DNA of 64,000 nt from Parastagonospora avenae f. sp. tritici 18332-5 (Eukaryota > Ascomycota > Dothideomycetes > Pleosporales > Phaeosphaeriaceae). Within the stretch, counting starts at the first letter, position 1. The number at the start of each line of letters is the position of its first letter. The notes below the pieces were generated by a model. That model had not been told where the DNA came from and searched no databases. It saw nothing but the letters and a program-made list of their open reading frames with translations. The stretch lies in contig JAFJTR010000012.1 of assembly GCA_022559985.1 (NCBI GenBank), positions 372,001 to 436,000 on the forward strand, written 5' to 3'. Shown here one piece after another: positions 54,989 to 64,000 of this stretch. The position numbers were made by a program, and so were the translations under genes.

Positions 54989-57104
54989 TGCTTCGGACGC
55001 TCCTAGCTCGCTCTCGAGCTCCACCATGTCTCCTGCGTAATACCCGGCGCGGGCTGCTTACCACGTCCTTTGCTGTGGGACCGACCGAGGTACGAAACGG
55101 AACCATTGCGCATTGTGAAATTGAGGGGAGCTGATGGGATGAACAGCCTGCTTTACTTGAGCAAACGGTTCCGGAACATTTTAGGGGCGTTGTGAGGCAG
55201 TTTGGGGATCGGAATGCGTAAGGGTTTGGTTTGAGTTAGGATGTAGTGGGAGCTTCGTTGACGAGTGGACAGGGTGATTTCGCATCATCAGCGGACGACG
55301 CTGACGTACGATGCGCTGGATCGCGACTCGAATAAGCTGGCAAGAGGGCTGCAGAATCTGGGCGTCAAGAAGGGGGATAGAGTTGCTGTGTCGCTGGGGA
55401 ATAATGTTGAGTTTGCTACTGTATGTCCTTACGGAGATGATGTGGAGATGGGGAATTGACATGTGATTTAAGGCTACGTATGCGCTGTTTAAACTTGGGG
55501 CGATATTGGTAAGTATACTTGGTATGATCAAGGTGGATTTTGAGAGCTAATGTAGAGTGTGAAGGTCCCGTTGAATCCTGCATTCAACGCGCCGCAAGTC
55601 CTCTCCGCACTGAACCACCTCGAAGCTTCACACCTGATTATCGGCGCTGAGACAAATCTCCCTCGCAAGGAGCCGCGGTCGAATATCTCGCTCCTCACAC
55701 ATCTCGTGCCGAACCTCGCTGGCTCGAAACTCGAGTCTGAGCTAGTGCCGTCGTTGCAGAATGTCGTGCTTGTGGACAATTCGGCGGGGAGGATAGATAT
55801 ATCGGAGTACAGGAGTATACGCAGATATGAACATGTGGTGGAAGATGGTGGCCAGGGAATTGCGTTGGAGGATCAAGGGCTGGATCCACATGAGATTGCG
55901 AACATTCAGTTCACCTCGGGGACGACATCTCTACCGAAAGCAGCGTGCTTGAGTCACAGGAGTATCCTGAATAACGGGAATAGTATTGGGGATAGGATGC
56001 TTTTGACGCCGGACGATGTGGTGTGCTGTCCGCCTCCACTGTTCCAGTATGGACTTCTGTCTCCCAACTATATGGAACACACTGGCTAACATACACCAGC
56101 TGCTTCGGCTGCATCCTAGGCTACATGGCCACCGCAACCCACGGCTCCGCCATCGTCTTCCCCAAAGAAGCCTTCGATCCCCTCGCCACCCTCGAAGCCG
56201 TCCGCTCCAACAAAGCCACCGCCCTCTACGGCGTGCCGACCATGTTCGTCGCCGAACTCGACCTCCTCGCCCACGGCGCCGTCCCTCGCGACGGCTACCA
56301 ACATCTCCGCACCGGCATCGCAGCAGGCTCATCCATCCCCTCGGAACTTATGCGCAAACTCCACAAACAGCTCAACCTCACCCAACTCACCATCTGCTAC
56401 GGCATGACCGAAACCAGCCCCGTGTCCATCATGACCACCACCGACGACCCCATGGACAAGCGCATCGATAGCGTCGGCAGACTAATGCCGCACGTCCAAG
56501 CCAAAGTCGTCAACCCGTCGGATTGGTCGCAAACCCTGCCCATCGGCCAGCGCGGCGAATTAGCTGTCTCAGGCTACCTCGTGATGAAAGGCTACTGGGG
56601 CGACGAGAAACGCACGCAGGAATCCCTCGTTCCAGACGAGAACGGCGTGTTGTGGATGCACACGGGCGACGAGGCGAGTATGGATGAACAAGGCTATGTC
56701 AAGATCACGGGGCGGATTAAAGACCTGATTATCAAAGGCGGCGAGAATATTCATCCGCTAGAAGTCGAGAATTGCCTTTTCGCGCACCCGGGTGTCAAGG
56801 AGGTGAGTGTTGTGGGGCTGCCAGATGAGCGGTATGGAGAGGTTGTTGCGGCGTTTGTGGTCAGGGGGGATGGGGGGGTTAGTGCGGAGGAGGTTAGGGG
56901 GTGGGTGAGGGAGAAGTTGAGTCATCATCTTGGTATGTTTGCGAAGTTGTGGTTGTGTGAGAGTGTTTGGCTAATGAGGAAGCAGTGCCGAAGTATGTCT
57001 TTTGGGTTGATACGTATCCTAAGACGGCGAGTGGGAAAATTCAGAAGTTTAAGTTGAGGGAACACGGGATTGCGATGCTGCAGGAGGGGAAGGGGTTATC
57101 ATGA
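54989..57104 (+). CDS. Acyl-CoA synthetase, mitochondrial ACSF2-like
   Basis: Seven exons (54989..55090, 55147..55217, 55273..55420, 55473..55508, 55556..56046, 56100..56932, 56986..57104) give 599 residues. The joins are all in phase. The first exon encodes an Arg-rich presequence without acidic residues (MLRTLLARSRAPPCLLRNTR), indicating mitochondrial import. AMP-forming ligase motifs are complete: FTSGTTSLPKAACLSH (P-loop), PPLFHCFG, YGMTETSP, HTGDEASMDEQGYVKITGRIKD, KGGENIHPLEVE, and the catalytic-Lys motif YPKTASGKIQK. It activates a medium-chain fatty or related carboxylic acid with ATP and CoA. Exons 1, 2 and 4 (102, 71 and 36 bases) are easy to miss. It converges with the GNAT gene, with 53 bases between stops. 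Confidence 0.93.
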
Positions 57105-57157
57105 ATCCAACTCTTTTCTTATTATGAAGAAGTATCTTGCTAACCAAATCTTCAAAC

Positions 57158-58066
57158 TTACTGTGGCTTCAAATCCACATAACACTTACTCGCCACTTGT
57201 TTACACGGCCTAAACGCAATCCTCCCCTCCTCATCCTTCCAAGCCTCCATCTCAAGCCTACTAACCACCTCCCCGCGATACGGCTTCTCGGGCTCACTCC
57301 AAACCCTCGTCACCCTATCATCCAAACACGTAATCTGAACCCCCCTAAACCCCCTCCCATCCGCCTCCCTCATAACCCACCTCGCCAGTTCCGCCATAAC
57401 CCCCCTTCCAGCATACTCCCTCCTCGTCGCCGTCGCATTGCGCTGAAGCACCTGCCCGCTCCCTGTCGGTCTCCAACTCTCGGGATCCCTCCCATCGCGC
57501 TCCCCCAATATCTCCCCCACCAGCCCGAAATGCGGCAACGTCGTGAGCAACGGCATCATTTTCTGCACATCCAACGCATCCCACGCATCAAACCCCAAAG
57601 CCACCGAAACTAGCGAGAAATCCATCCCTTCTAAGAAAACCTGTCCGGTTTCATCCCTCACATCCTCATCCTCGCTCCAATGCAACTTCCCCCCCGCGAG
57701 CGCCGCCTCGTGACTGCTGTATGTCCAGTCTGTGTCGAACGCGCCGAAACTCAGGCCTGAGGCGATCTGGTGCTGCACGAGGTAGGTGCAGGATGTGAAG
57801 ACGGCGCGCACGAGGGCGGATTTGTCGATGGGGTAGAGGACGGGCCACACCGGGGAGTGGAAGACGTTGGCGTGGGCGATTAGGGCGGCGGCCCAGGGGG
57901 CGTGGGTTGGGTCGAGTTGGCGGATCTCGTAGCGCGTGTGGAGGTAGGATGGGTTAGAGGGAGAGGGGGTTTTGGGGTTGGGGTAGAACATGGTGGTGAG
58001 TTCGGGAGGAGTTGGTAAGTTGGGGATGTTTCCATTGCTGTGGAAGTGTGTTGGTGCTTTATACAC
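57158..58066 (-). CDS. GNAT-family N-acetyltransferase
   Basis: A single exon on the minus strand gives 302 residues from ATG 58066, or 277 from the second ATG (MFYPNPKTPS, 57991). The acetyl-CoA binding motif A is visible as VLQRNATATRREYAGRGVMAELARWVMREA, split here into NATATRREYAGRGVMAELAR. The REYAGRGV loop is in the position of the R/QxxGxG/A pyrophosphate loop. A preceding beta-bulge segment (FSLVSVALGFDAW) and a following strand (GFRGVQITCLDD) fit the fold. No signal peptide is seen. The acceptor is unknown. It is convergent and nearly abutting the acyl-CoA ligase gene, which is coincidental as far as can be told. Confidence 0.85.
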   Translation of the reverse strand: MYKAPTHFHSNGNIPNLPTPPELTTMFYPNPKTPSPSNPSYLHTRYEIRQLDPTHAPWAAALIAHANVFHSPVWPVLYPIDKSALVRAVFTSCTYLVQHQIASGLSFGAFDTDWTYSSHEAALAGGKLHWSEDEDVRDETGQVFLEGMDFSLVSVALGFDAWDALDVQKMMPLLTTLPHFGLVGEILGERDGRDPESWRPTGSGQVLQRNATATRREYAGRGVMAELARWVMREADGRGFRGVQITCLDDRVTRVWSEPEKPYRGEVVSRLEMEAWKDEEGRIAFRPCKQVASKCYVDLKPQ

Positions 58067-58386
58067 GAAACATCACTGGCGTAGTTCTAGTCAGTAGTCG
58101 TGATGCATGTTAGATATTATTTGGCACGACGCTTCAGGATAGTTGGCCGAGCGATCAACGCAGTCAGGTAGGCGAAAGGTATCGCGGAGTTTTGATAGTC
58201 GTCAGCGCTAAGGCGGGCGGCTTTTGTAGTAAAGTTTAGCTCGGCGAGGCCACCAATTGAGGTATTTGACTAGCTGGAATTTGCAGCAATTGTTTTTGTG
58301 GAATTCAAAGGCAAATCGCGGGAAAGAAATATATGCTGATTTCTCACCAATCATTCAACTACACAAACTTCAACGATAATTCCCCT
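58067..58386. other. Intergenic spacer
   Basis: About 320 bases hold the promoter of the GNAT gene and the 3' end of the P450 gene, both on the minus strand. Nothing else is recognised. Confidence 0.5.
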
Positions 58387-60006
58387 CTACTCTCCAAACG
58401 GCGTGAACCTCTCCAAAACGCCTTCTGCGTTGTTTAAATCCTCTTCCAGCACTTGCCGATGCTTCTCGCTCCGAATCTTAATATCACACCTAAAACTCTT
58501 CGGCCGAATATTGAAGCCTTCAGTGTACGCAAAAGTGTCGTATTCGTTTCCCTCCACCGGCAAAACATCAAACGCCCAAAGAATCTTCGCAAGCGCAATG
58601 AATAAGCTATTCTCCGCGAGTCCCGCACCAGGACAAACCCTTCGCCCCCAGCCAAATGATGAGTGACCCCCTTTGGCTGGATGCGCTTTACCTGTTAACG
58701 CCATCGGGGCTTTCGATTTTTCGCTCAAGGCTGAGTCGAGGAAGCGTGTCGGGTCGAAAAGATGTGGATTGGGGTAGTACTCCTCGTTCAAATTGATTGC
58801 CCAAGAGTTTCCGAGCACGGTGGTTCCGGCAGGGATGTAGTAGCCTTCGTAGTAGTCGTCTTCGGTGGATGCGTGCGGCGTGCCTCCTAACACAGCGACA
58901 GGGCGCCAGCGTAGGACTTCTTTGACCAGAGCGCGGATGTATAGCAGGTCTTTCTCATCGTCGAAGGTTGGCGAGCGAGTGGTCCCGACTACGGCGTCGA
59001 GTTCGGCGTGCGCAGCTCCTAGTGTTTCAGGGTGTGTGACGAGAGCTAAGAAAGCTGTACACAGCGTTGAGGCGGTGGTGTCTGATCCGGCGCCGAACAG
59101 TGAGGCGGGGATGTATGAGAAGTCGCGGTCAGAGAGCGGTATATGCTCCGTCTCTTTCATTTCCAGGAGGAGTTTGCATAGCGAGTCTGGTATATCTTTG
59201 CCGCGGGTTTTTGCTCGCGCCATGTCGTTGCGCACGACGTCTACAAGCGCCATATTCGCTGCGGCTTCTTCTCTGCCTTGAGCCTTGATCTTCGCTTTCC
59301 ATGGCGCGAGGACGTCTGGGATGTGCTTCAAGATCGGGAAAGACTCGACCTGGTATTTCCCAGGTACATTCAGTGATGCAGCGACATGCATGAACTTGAA
59401 CCTCTGATGGATCACATCCGCGTTGAGCGAATCAATGCGATGTCCATACGCGACCGAGAACACGATACTGGACGTGAACCGCTCCAATAGTTTTTCCCAG
59501 TTCACCGGCGTCTCGAGAAGCTGGCTGCACAGTCTCGCCGCCTCAGCTGTCTGGACTGGTTTGTATAATCTTAGTGCTTTGGGCGTCAAAGCCTGATGCA
59601 GTAATTTTCTCCTTACACTCCACTCCTTGCCGTACGGTTGCACTAAGATACTCGCTCCGTCCCATAGAATCTCGCCCATTGCCACCATGCGCGGTCGCGA
59701 GGAGTATTTTGTGCTGCGCTTTTCCATCAAGTCGACTGCAATGGCAGGATCAGATATGACAATTGTGGGTTTCCGTCCGATCCATATTGTGAAAATGGGC
59801 CCGTATATTTTGGACCACTCTTGTAACTGTATCCAGGGCTTGGACTTTGATAGTTGGTGTTTGTTGCCGAGGAATGGGATAGGTGTAGGGCCTGGGGGCA
59901 TGCGAAACCAGACCCAGACATCATGGAGGAGAGCGACGAGAGGGATGGTGAATAGGAAGGACGCCCATATGTATGACAGCAGCTTGAAGATCGATTCAAG
60001 AGCCAT
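58387..60006 (-). CDS. Cytochrome P450 monooxygenase
   Basis: A single intronless exon on the minus strand gives 539 residues from ATG 60006. The frame is open to 60081, but the ATG at 60006 places the membrane anchor (LSYIWASFLFTIPLVALLHDVWVW) at the N-terminus, followed by the Pro-rich hinge MPPGPTPIPFLGN. The I-helix oxygen motif AGSDTTAS is at 306-313, the K-helix EVLR at 363-366, DPTRFLD is before the heme loop, and the heme ligand is in FGWGRRVCPG (Cys near 458). All key residues are present. It resembles fungal CYP families that hydroxylate small metabolites, such as the CYP64-like group. No PKS, NRPS or terpene synthase lies nearby, so it looks like a stand-alone oxidative enzyme in the ER membrane. 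Confidence 0.95.
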   Translation of the reverse strand: MALESIFKLLSYIWASFLFTIPLVALLHDVWVWFRMPPGPTPIPFLGNKHQLSKSKPWIQLQEWSKIYGPIFTIWIGRKPTIVISDPAIAVDLMEKRSTKYSSRPRMVAMGEILWDGASILVQPYGKEWSVRRKLLHQALTPKALRLYKPVQTAEAARLCSQLLETPVNWEKLLERFTSSIVFSVAYGHRIDSLNADVIHQRFKFMHVAASLNVPGKYQVESFPILKHIPDVLAPWKAKIKAQGREEAAANMALVDVVRNDMARAKTRGKDIPDSLCKLLLEMKETEHIPLSDRDFSYIPASLFGAGSDTTASTLCTAFLALVTHPETLGAAHAELDAVVGTTRSPTFDDEKDLLYIRALVKEVLRWRPVAVLGGTPHASTEDDYYEGYYIPAGTTVLGNSWAINLNEEYYPNPHLFDPTRFLDSALSEKSKAPMALTGKAHPAKGGHSSFGWGRRVCPGAGLAENSLFIALAKILWAFDVLPVEGNEYDTFAYTEGFNIRPKSFRCDIKIRSEKHRQVLEEDLNNAEGVLERFTPFGE

Positions 60007-60081
60007 GATGAAGTCGAACTTGTGGAATCTGGAGACTCGAAAGTCAACATGGCGTCGGCTTTTGTCTTTTTGAAGGACCAA

Positions 60082-60764
60082 TAGCTTACATAGCTAAAGC
60101 TGGGATGTCTTCATAGCTCTAACGTATCCTTCGGCAGTTGCGAAGCTCGCGATTGCTATTCCGTGTTTCTCTGCACGAGATGTGGGGTGTTGCTTTGGCA
60201 GTGCTTCACTGTAGGACAATGACACCTGGGCAATCATTCGTTGCTCTCACGAACGTGACTTCTCTGTGCATATCACTTGATGTTATTTTGCAGCATGATC
60301 AAGCCTTACTTACATCAGTTTCTGATCACTTGCAGCACAATTTGGAGATCATCGCTAACTGGGCTCGGAACGATGTATCCGTCTTAGCGATTAGGCGGGC
60401 GCGGGGTCGCGTGGAGATGGCCAACACCTCCACACAGCAGCACTGCCAACCAGTAGAAACACTTCGGATGACAAGTAGAGCGTACGGATATCCGGCGGGT
60501 ATAAGTTCGCCTGTTCGCAACCTGTTTAAGTGTTTAGCTCGTCCCATCTGCTTGCATTCCGCATTATTCATACAATGCAACAACCAAAAAAGAAGCCCGC
60601 ATGTCGCGCGGTACCTTACATGATAATATGAGTATTTGGGCGCATTATGTCGCGTCGAAGACGATCAGTCGTCAGTTGTGAAGCCAGTGAGTAGACTTGG
60701 CGAACCCCAAAAACGTAACACCTCTCCCCTAAGGGAGAACGACGCAAAAAGTGTACTGGAAGGT
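60082..60764. other. Intergenic spacer upstream of the P450
   Basis: This lies between the P450 5' end and the tRNA gene. ORFs on the plus strand show no recognisable product. Confidence 0.5.
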
Positions 60765-60852
60765 CTCTCAGACGGGGAATCGAACCCCGGCCTCCTGCGA
60801 ATTGTCTCTGCTCGATGACAAGCAGAAATACTGACCACTATACGATCTGAGA
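60765..60852 (-). tRNA. tRNA-Asp(GTC) with a 16-base intron
   Basis: The minus strand folds as a tRNA. The acceptor stem is TCTCAGA/TCTGAGA with discriminator G, the D arm has GTATAGTGGTCAGTA, and the T arm GGGG-TTCGATT-CCCC is perfect. The anticodon stem is TCTGC/GCAGG around TTGTCA...C, giving anticodon GTC. A 16-base intron sits one base 3' of the anticodon, the standard eukaryotic position. The mature length is 72 before CCA, as usual for tRNA-Asp. Confidence 0.94.
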
Positions 60853-61293
60853 CTGTGCTCATGAGAGCAGATCTTATGAATTGATGGGAGAAGGAATTTA
60901 ATTACAATATGAACACCATCATACTGGAATTAGAGGACAGTGTTAAACACTGCAGCTGTCAAACAGTCACTTTGGTGGGGGCGCGATGTGGTGGTGGTGA
61001 TAAAATTCTGTTGTGGGCCCCGGTGGCGAGTTTGGTGGACAGTGCGGTGACACGTCCCGAACAATTCAAACGAACATCACGAGAAGCTATGCTTATTGTG
61101 TTTCCGTTTTGAATACTTCTTGTTATCAATAAGAGCGTTTTGTATGGGAATAATCACAAATCAACAAGTGATCTTAACTCTCGATACATCATATCAAGCA
61201 GCAAACATGTCGTACATGAACATCAATTTGAACGCATAAATTTCTCTCCAGTTGAGCAATGTACTTGCTAACCATTCTACTGAATCATATTAT
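60853..61293. other. Intergenic spacer
   Basis: This stretch carries the tRNA 5' flank and the 3' flank of the carboxypeptidase. It is AT-richer than its neighbours and nothing is recognised. Confidence 0.5.
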
Positions 61294-63011
61294 CTACCAC
61301 CCCTCAGTAGAACCACGCCTGTATAGCGGGGTAGTGCCAGTGAAGTTTCCCGACTGCGTCGTGAACGGCTCCATGCTGCTGAAGTCCTTGACGCGGCCCA
61401 AAAGAATCTCCAACATGCGGTAAGCAACACCGGGAGTGTATCCAGGAAGCTCGTGTCCGGCAAGGTGGGCAGTGTAGAAGGTCAGATTGCGCTCCTTCGT
61501 CCAGACACCTTGGTATCCAGAGCCGGCCAGAGCACCGCCGTTGTACTCCGGGTGGTCGGGTGCGTACAGAAGTGTGGAGGGATACTCGGTGAAGCCCTTC
61601 TGTCCGTGCCAGGTCATGTTCTGAATTGCGAAAAGGGTACCGTTGGTGCTGAGGAGGAAGTCAAGATCTCCAGATCCGATAATGGCGTTGTTGGTGTACT
61701 CGATAACGCGCTGGAGAACACCAGTGTTGGCTGGGCCCTTGGAAGCGTCACTAGCATCACTGGTGGCGTTGCCCAGTCCGAACACATTCTTGCTGCTACA
61801 CTGCTCCCAGTTGGTTCCGGGAATAGCGTGGAGTGCCTCTGCGACGTCTGAGCGGTTGAAGTAGACTTGGGCGCCCGGAGGCTGGTAGTCGCCAGGGTTG
61901 ACTATGCCCAGCTGAGAGAAGGGATGCGGGCAAGTCTCGGTGATGTGGTAGATGTTGAAACAGGGGTTGACCTGCAGAATAGCGGCGTACAAGTTCTCGA
62001 ACATGGCGCAGTGGCCATCCTCGGTATCGTACGGGGACTGGAGAACAGGGGCTGTTTCCTTGGGTGCAGGGAACGTGAAGTATTTCTCGAGGTATGTGTC
62101 ATAACCACATTCATGTTGGCGTTGACGGGCCCGGTCCATGAAGCTCTCGTTCAGGTACAGCAGATTTTGCCAGTATTCGACATATGGCAGACCGACAACC
62201 TCCTGCTGTAGTGTGTCGTCTCCAATGATGGGATCGTTGATGGAAATACCGGCGAGGTTCCAATACTTGCTGTCATTTGCTTGAATAAAGCTGTCTGCGA
62301 TGTACGGGACGTAGAATCCAGCATATGACTCGCCGGTGATATACGTCTTCCAATTGTAGATACCAAAGAGATCAACAAAGCTCTTGTAAAAGCCGCGGAA
62401 CTCGTTGCCTAATTCGACTTCGTTTGTGATGTTAGGAACACCTTGGGAGTATCTATATAGTATAAGTAGCTGAATACCAGACGATCATCTTAAGCATCTT
62501 ACCCGACACCGACTGGCTGTTCAACCCACAAGATGTTGGTCAAGTTGTTCCAGCTGTAGGGATTCTGAACCGGTGCAGCGGTGCCAGACTCCCACGTGAA
62601 CGGGCCGTTCTCTGTAAGGAATCCACTGAGCGAACTACATCCAGGGCCACCGTTCAGCCAAATGACCACCTCTTCTTGAAGCTTTGCCTGAGTCGACGGG
62701 AAGAACCAGAAGAAGAGCTTGCGGGTCTCACTCGGGTCATCTGAGATAGGCAGAAGACCTGCGTACGACTCACCGACGTCGAATGAAACCTCTGGGATAC
62801 CAGTACCATTGACGGCGAATGGCTCTGTCTTGTTCGTCGCGAAGAAGCTGGTAGCACGCTTGCGAATATCTGGGTGCGTGAAGGGCTTGTTCACATCGTA
62901 CTTCTCCAGAATTGGCTTCTTATGCCGGAAGACACCAAGCTTGTGAGGGGAGCTTGCCGCGAGGGAAGTAGAAGCACACAACAGCGCGCTGACAATTGAA
63001 AGAAGCTTCAT
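61294..63011 (-). CDS. Serine carboxypeptidase (peptidase S10), secreted
   Basis: Two exons on the minus strand (62503..63011, 61294..62452) give 555 residues. The 50-base intron (GTAAGA...TATATAG) splits a Gly codon. A signal peptide (MKLLSIVSALLCASTSLAAS) and a propeptide-like region precede the alpha/beta hydrolase domain. S10 motifs are WLNGGPGCSS near 117-126, the nucleophile GESYAG (Ser212), SGDLDF with Asp near 432, and the catalytic His in AGHELPGYTP (near 503). All of the triad is present. It removes C-terminal residues from peptides at acidic pH, in the vacuole or outside the cell. Several NxT/S sites fit a secreted form. Length is normal for fungal S10 enzymes of the CPY/CpdS type. 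Confidence 0.94.
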
Positions 63012-64000
63012 CTTGGTAGGATGGCCTGGTCGATGTGGCTTGAAGTTTCACGCGAAGACGTAACGGCGGTATTTGAATGATTGAACAATGTGACGGCATG
63101 CATTCACAAGGGCCCTGGCACTTACCCTAGTGTAGCAGGAGGTTGTTTGTCGCCCACGCTTTTCGGGATTAGGGCTGGAAACACTGCACTAGACGGCCCT
63201 CTGCCCACAATCTCGGTGTGGCAACGCAACATGGCTGGGAAATGACGCATTCAGGAACGACTTTTATGAAGAAGCACCTTCCTGAAACGTCCTGCTTATG
63301 GTCCATCATCTCGCTGCGCCGCTCGGCGGATCTGAGCGGCCTCATCACTCACAACCCTGATTCGAGGGAGGTTTAGTTCGTTATTTGGGCTAGGGTCGAG
63401 ATAGATTAAGCCTCGGAAGCGAGGCTTATATTTGCTTGGTTAGGCCGAGCGTGCCCCACTGAAGCGCAATTGTGCGGAGGAAGATAGGACTGTGGTGGAT
63501 TAACGTGTGTTCTGGATGTAGCGGCGTGCTTGAAGAGGATTCGTATGGGTAAGACGGCATCGCGGCCTGGCGACTTGATGACGCGTGCTGTGGAATCATG
63601 CAAGGCTGCCCGGACGATAAGGAACTCGTTGTGACAGGCGGCATAACGGCGGAGGATCAGAGGGAGAGCCGATCGCATTTCCCTCAAGGCACGCCTGTGG
63701 AGTGTGAACCTTATGTGCATTTTTGTGCTGTTGTAAGGACAGCCCTGGGTGTTGTTCAATGTGGCCGGCGCCATATTCGAGAAGCACACGCGAGGGTGTC
63801 AGCAACGGCGCCCGCGGGCGCCCCTGGAGACCCTGACGAAAGGCTCATCTCAAAGCTCGAACTCAGTAAGACCGGAACTTTGTAATATTACACTGAGTTG
63901 ATTACGGCCTTTTATAAAAATGTAGCTGATGGGGTGTTTTTCCTGTAGTAAGTTCTTATTCACGCATTAATTAGATCAGATGCATCCAGAAGTGAAGCAT
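63012..64000. other. Promoter of the carboxypeptidase and unassigned right end
   Basis: The first few hundred bases are the minus-strand promoter of the carboxypeptidase. Beyond 63400 there are only short overlapping ORFs without recognisable domains. Confidence 0.45.

Noticed and set aside
54989..60006. A secondary-metabolite cluster (acyl-CoA ligase, GNAT, P450)
   Set aside because: There is no polyketide, peptide or terpene synthase, transporter or regulator with them. Motifs fit housekeeping or stand-alone enzymes.

Overview
The window is nuclear DNA of a filamentous ascomycete, most likely a dothideomycete of the Pleosporales type. Introns are short (about 45-100 bases, GTAAGT/GTATGT donors, CTAAC/CTGAC branch sites). 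The gene families point the same way: HET-domain proteins, 2EXR, RTA1, an RfeG-like factor, a fungal GABA/choline-type permease and HeLo-like NACHT-WD40 receptors. Repeats show C:G to T:A decay of the kind left by RIP or cytosine deamination. Exon joins were worked out by hand from splice sites and reading phase, and all complete models sum to whole codons.

Layout. 1-2250: the 3' end of a Sof1/DCAF13 ribosome-biogenesis gene and an epoxide hydrolase/dehalogenase-like enzyme. 2251-9880: an accessory graveyard with two broken HET genes in opposite orientation, two solo LTRs each with its own 5-base target duplication (one inside a HET gene), a degenerate ~150-base tandem array, and a 2EXR gene killed only by stop codons. 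10884-27000: mostly conserved genes. These are a 571-aa fungal protein, an RTA1 membrane protein, a BTB protein, a divergent pair encoding the complex I 9.5 kDa subunit and oligosaccharyltransferase OST48/WBP1, an intact HET gene, a membrane protein and histone H4.

27163-35675 is the most striking region. It is an 8.5 kb stretch bounded by 40-base inverted repeats (36/40 matching) next to TA dinucleotides. It carries an open pogo-type DDE transposase and an apparently intact HeLo-like/NACHT/WD40 NLR gene with near-identical WD repeats. A second complete pogo-like element (1828 bases with its own inverted repeats and TA sites) is nested inside, and its transposase is inactivated by G-to-A type changes that include a catalytic Asp. 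The simplest reading is a DNA transposon that carries an allorecognition/immune receptor as cargo.

36681-64000: an amino-acid permease, a coiled-coil membrane protein with a 22-residue repeat, a GST-like protein, an RfeG-like protein, a secreted glycoprotein, a GRAM-TBC-EF-hand Rab GAP, a mitochondrial ACSF2-like acyl-CoA ligase convergent with a GNAT enzyme, a single-exon P450, an intron-containing tRNA-Asp and a serine carboxypeptidase. No biosynthetic cluster core, rRNA or CRISPR was seen.
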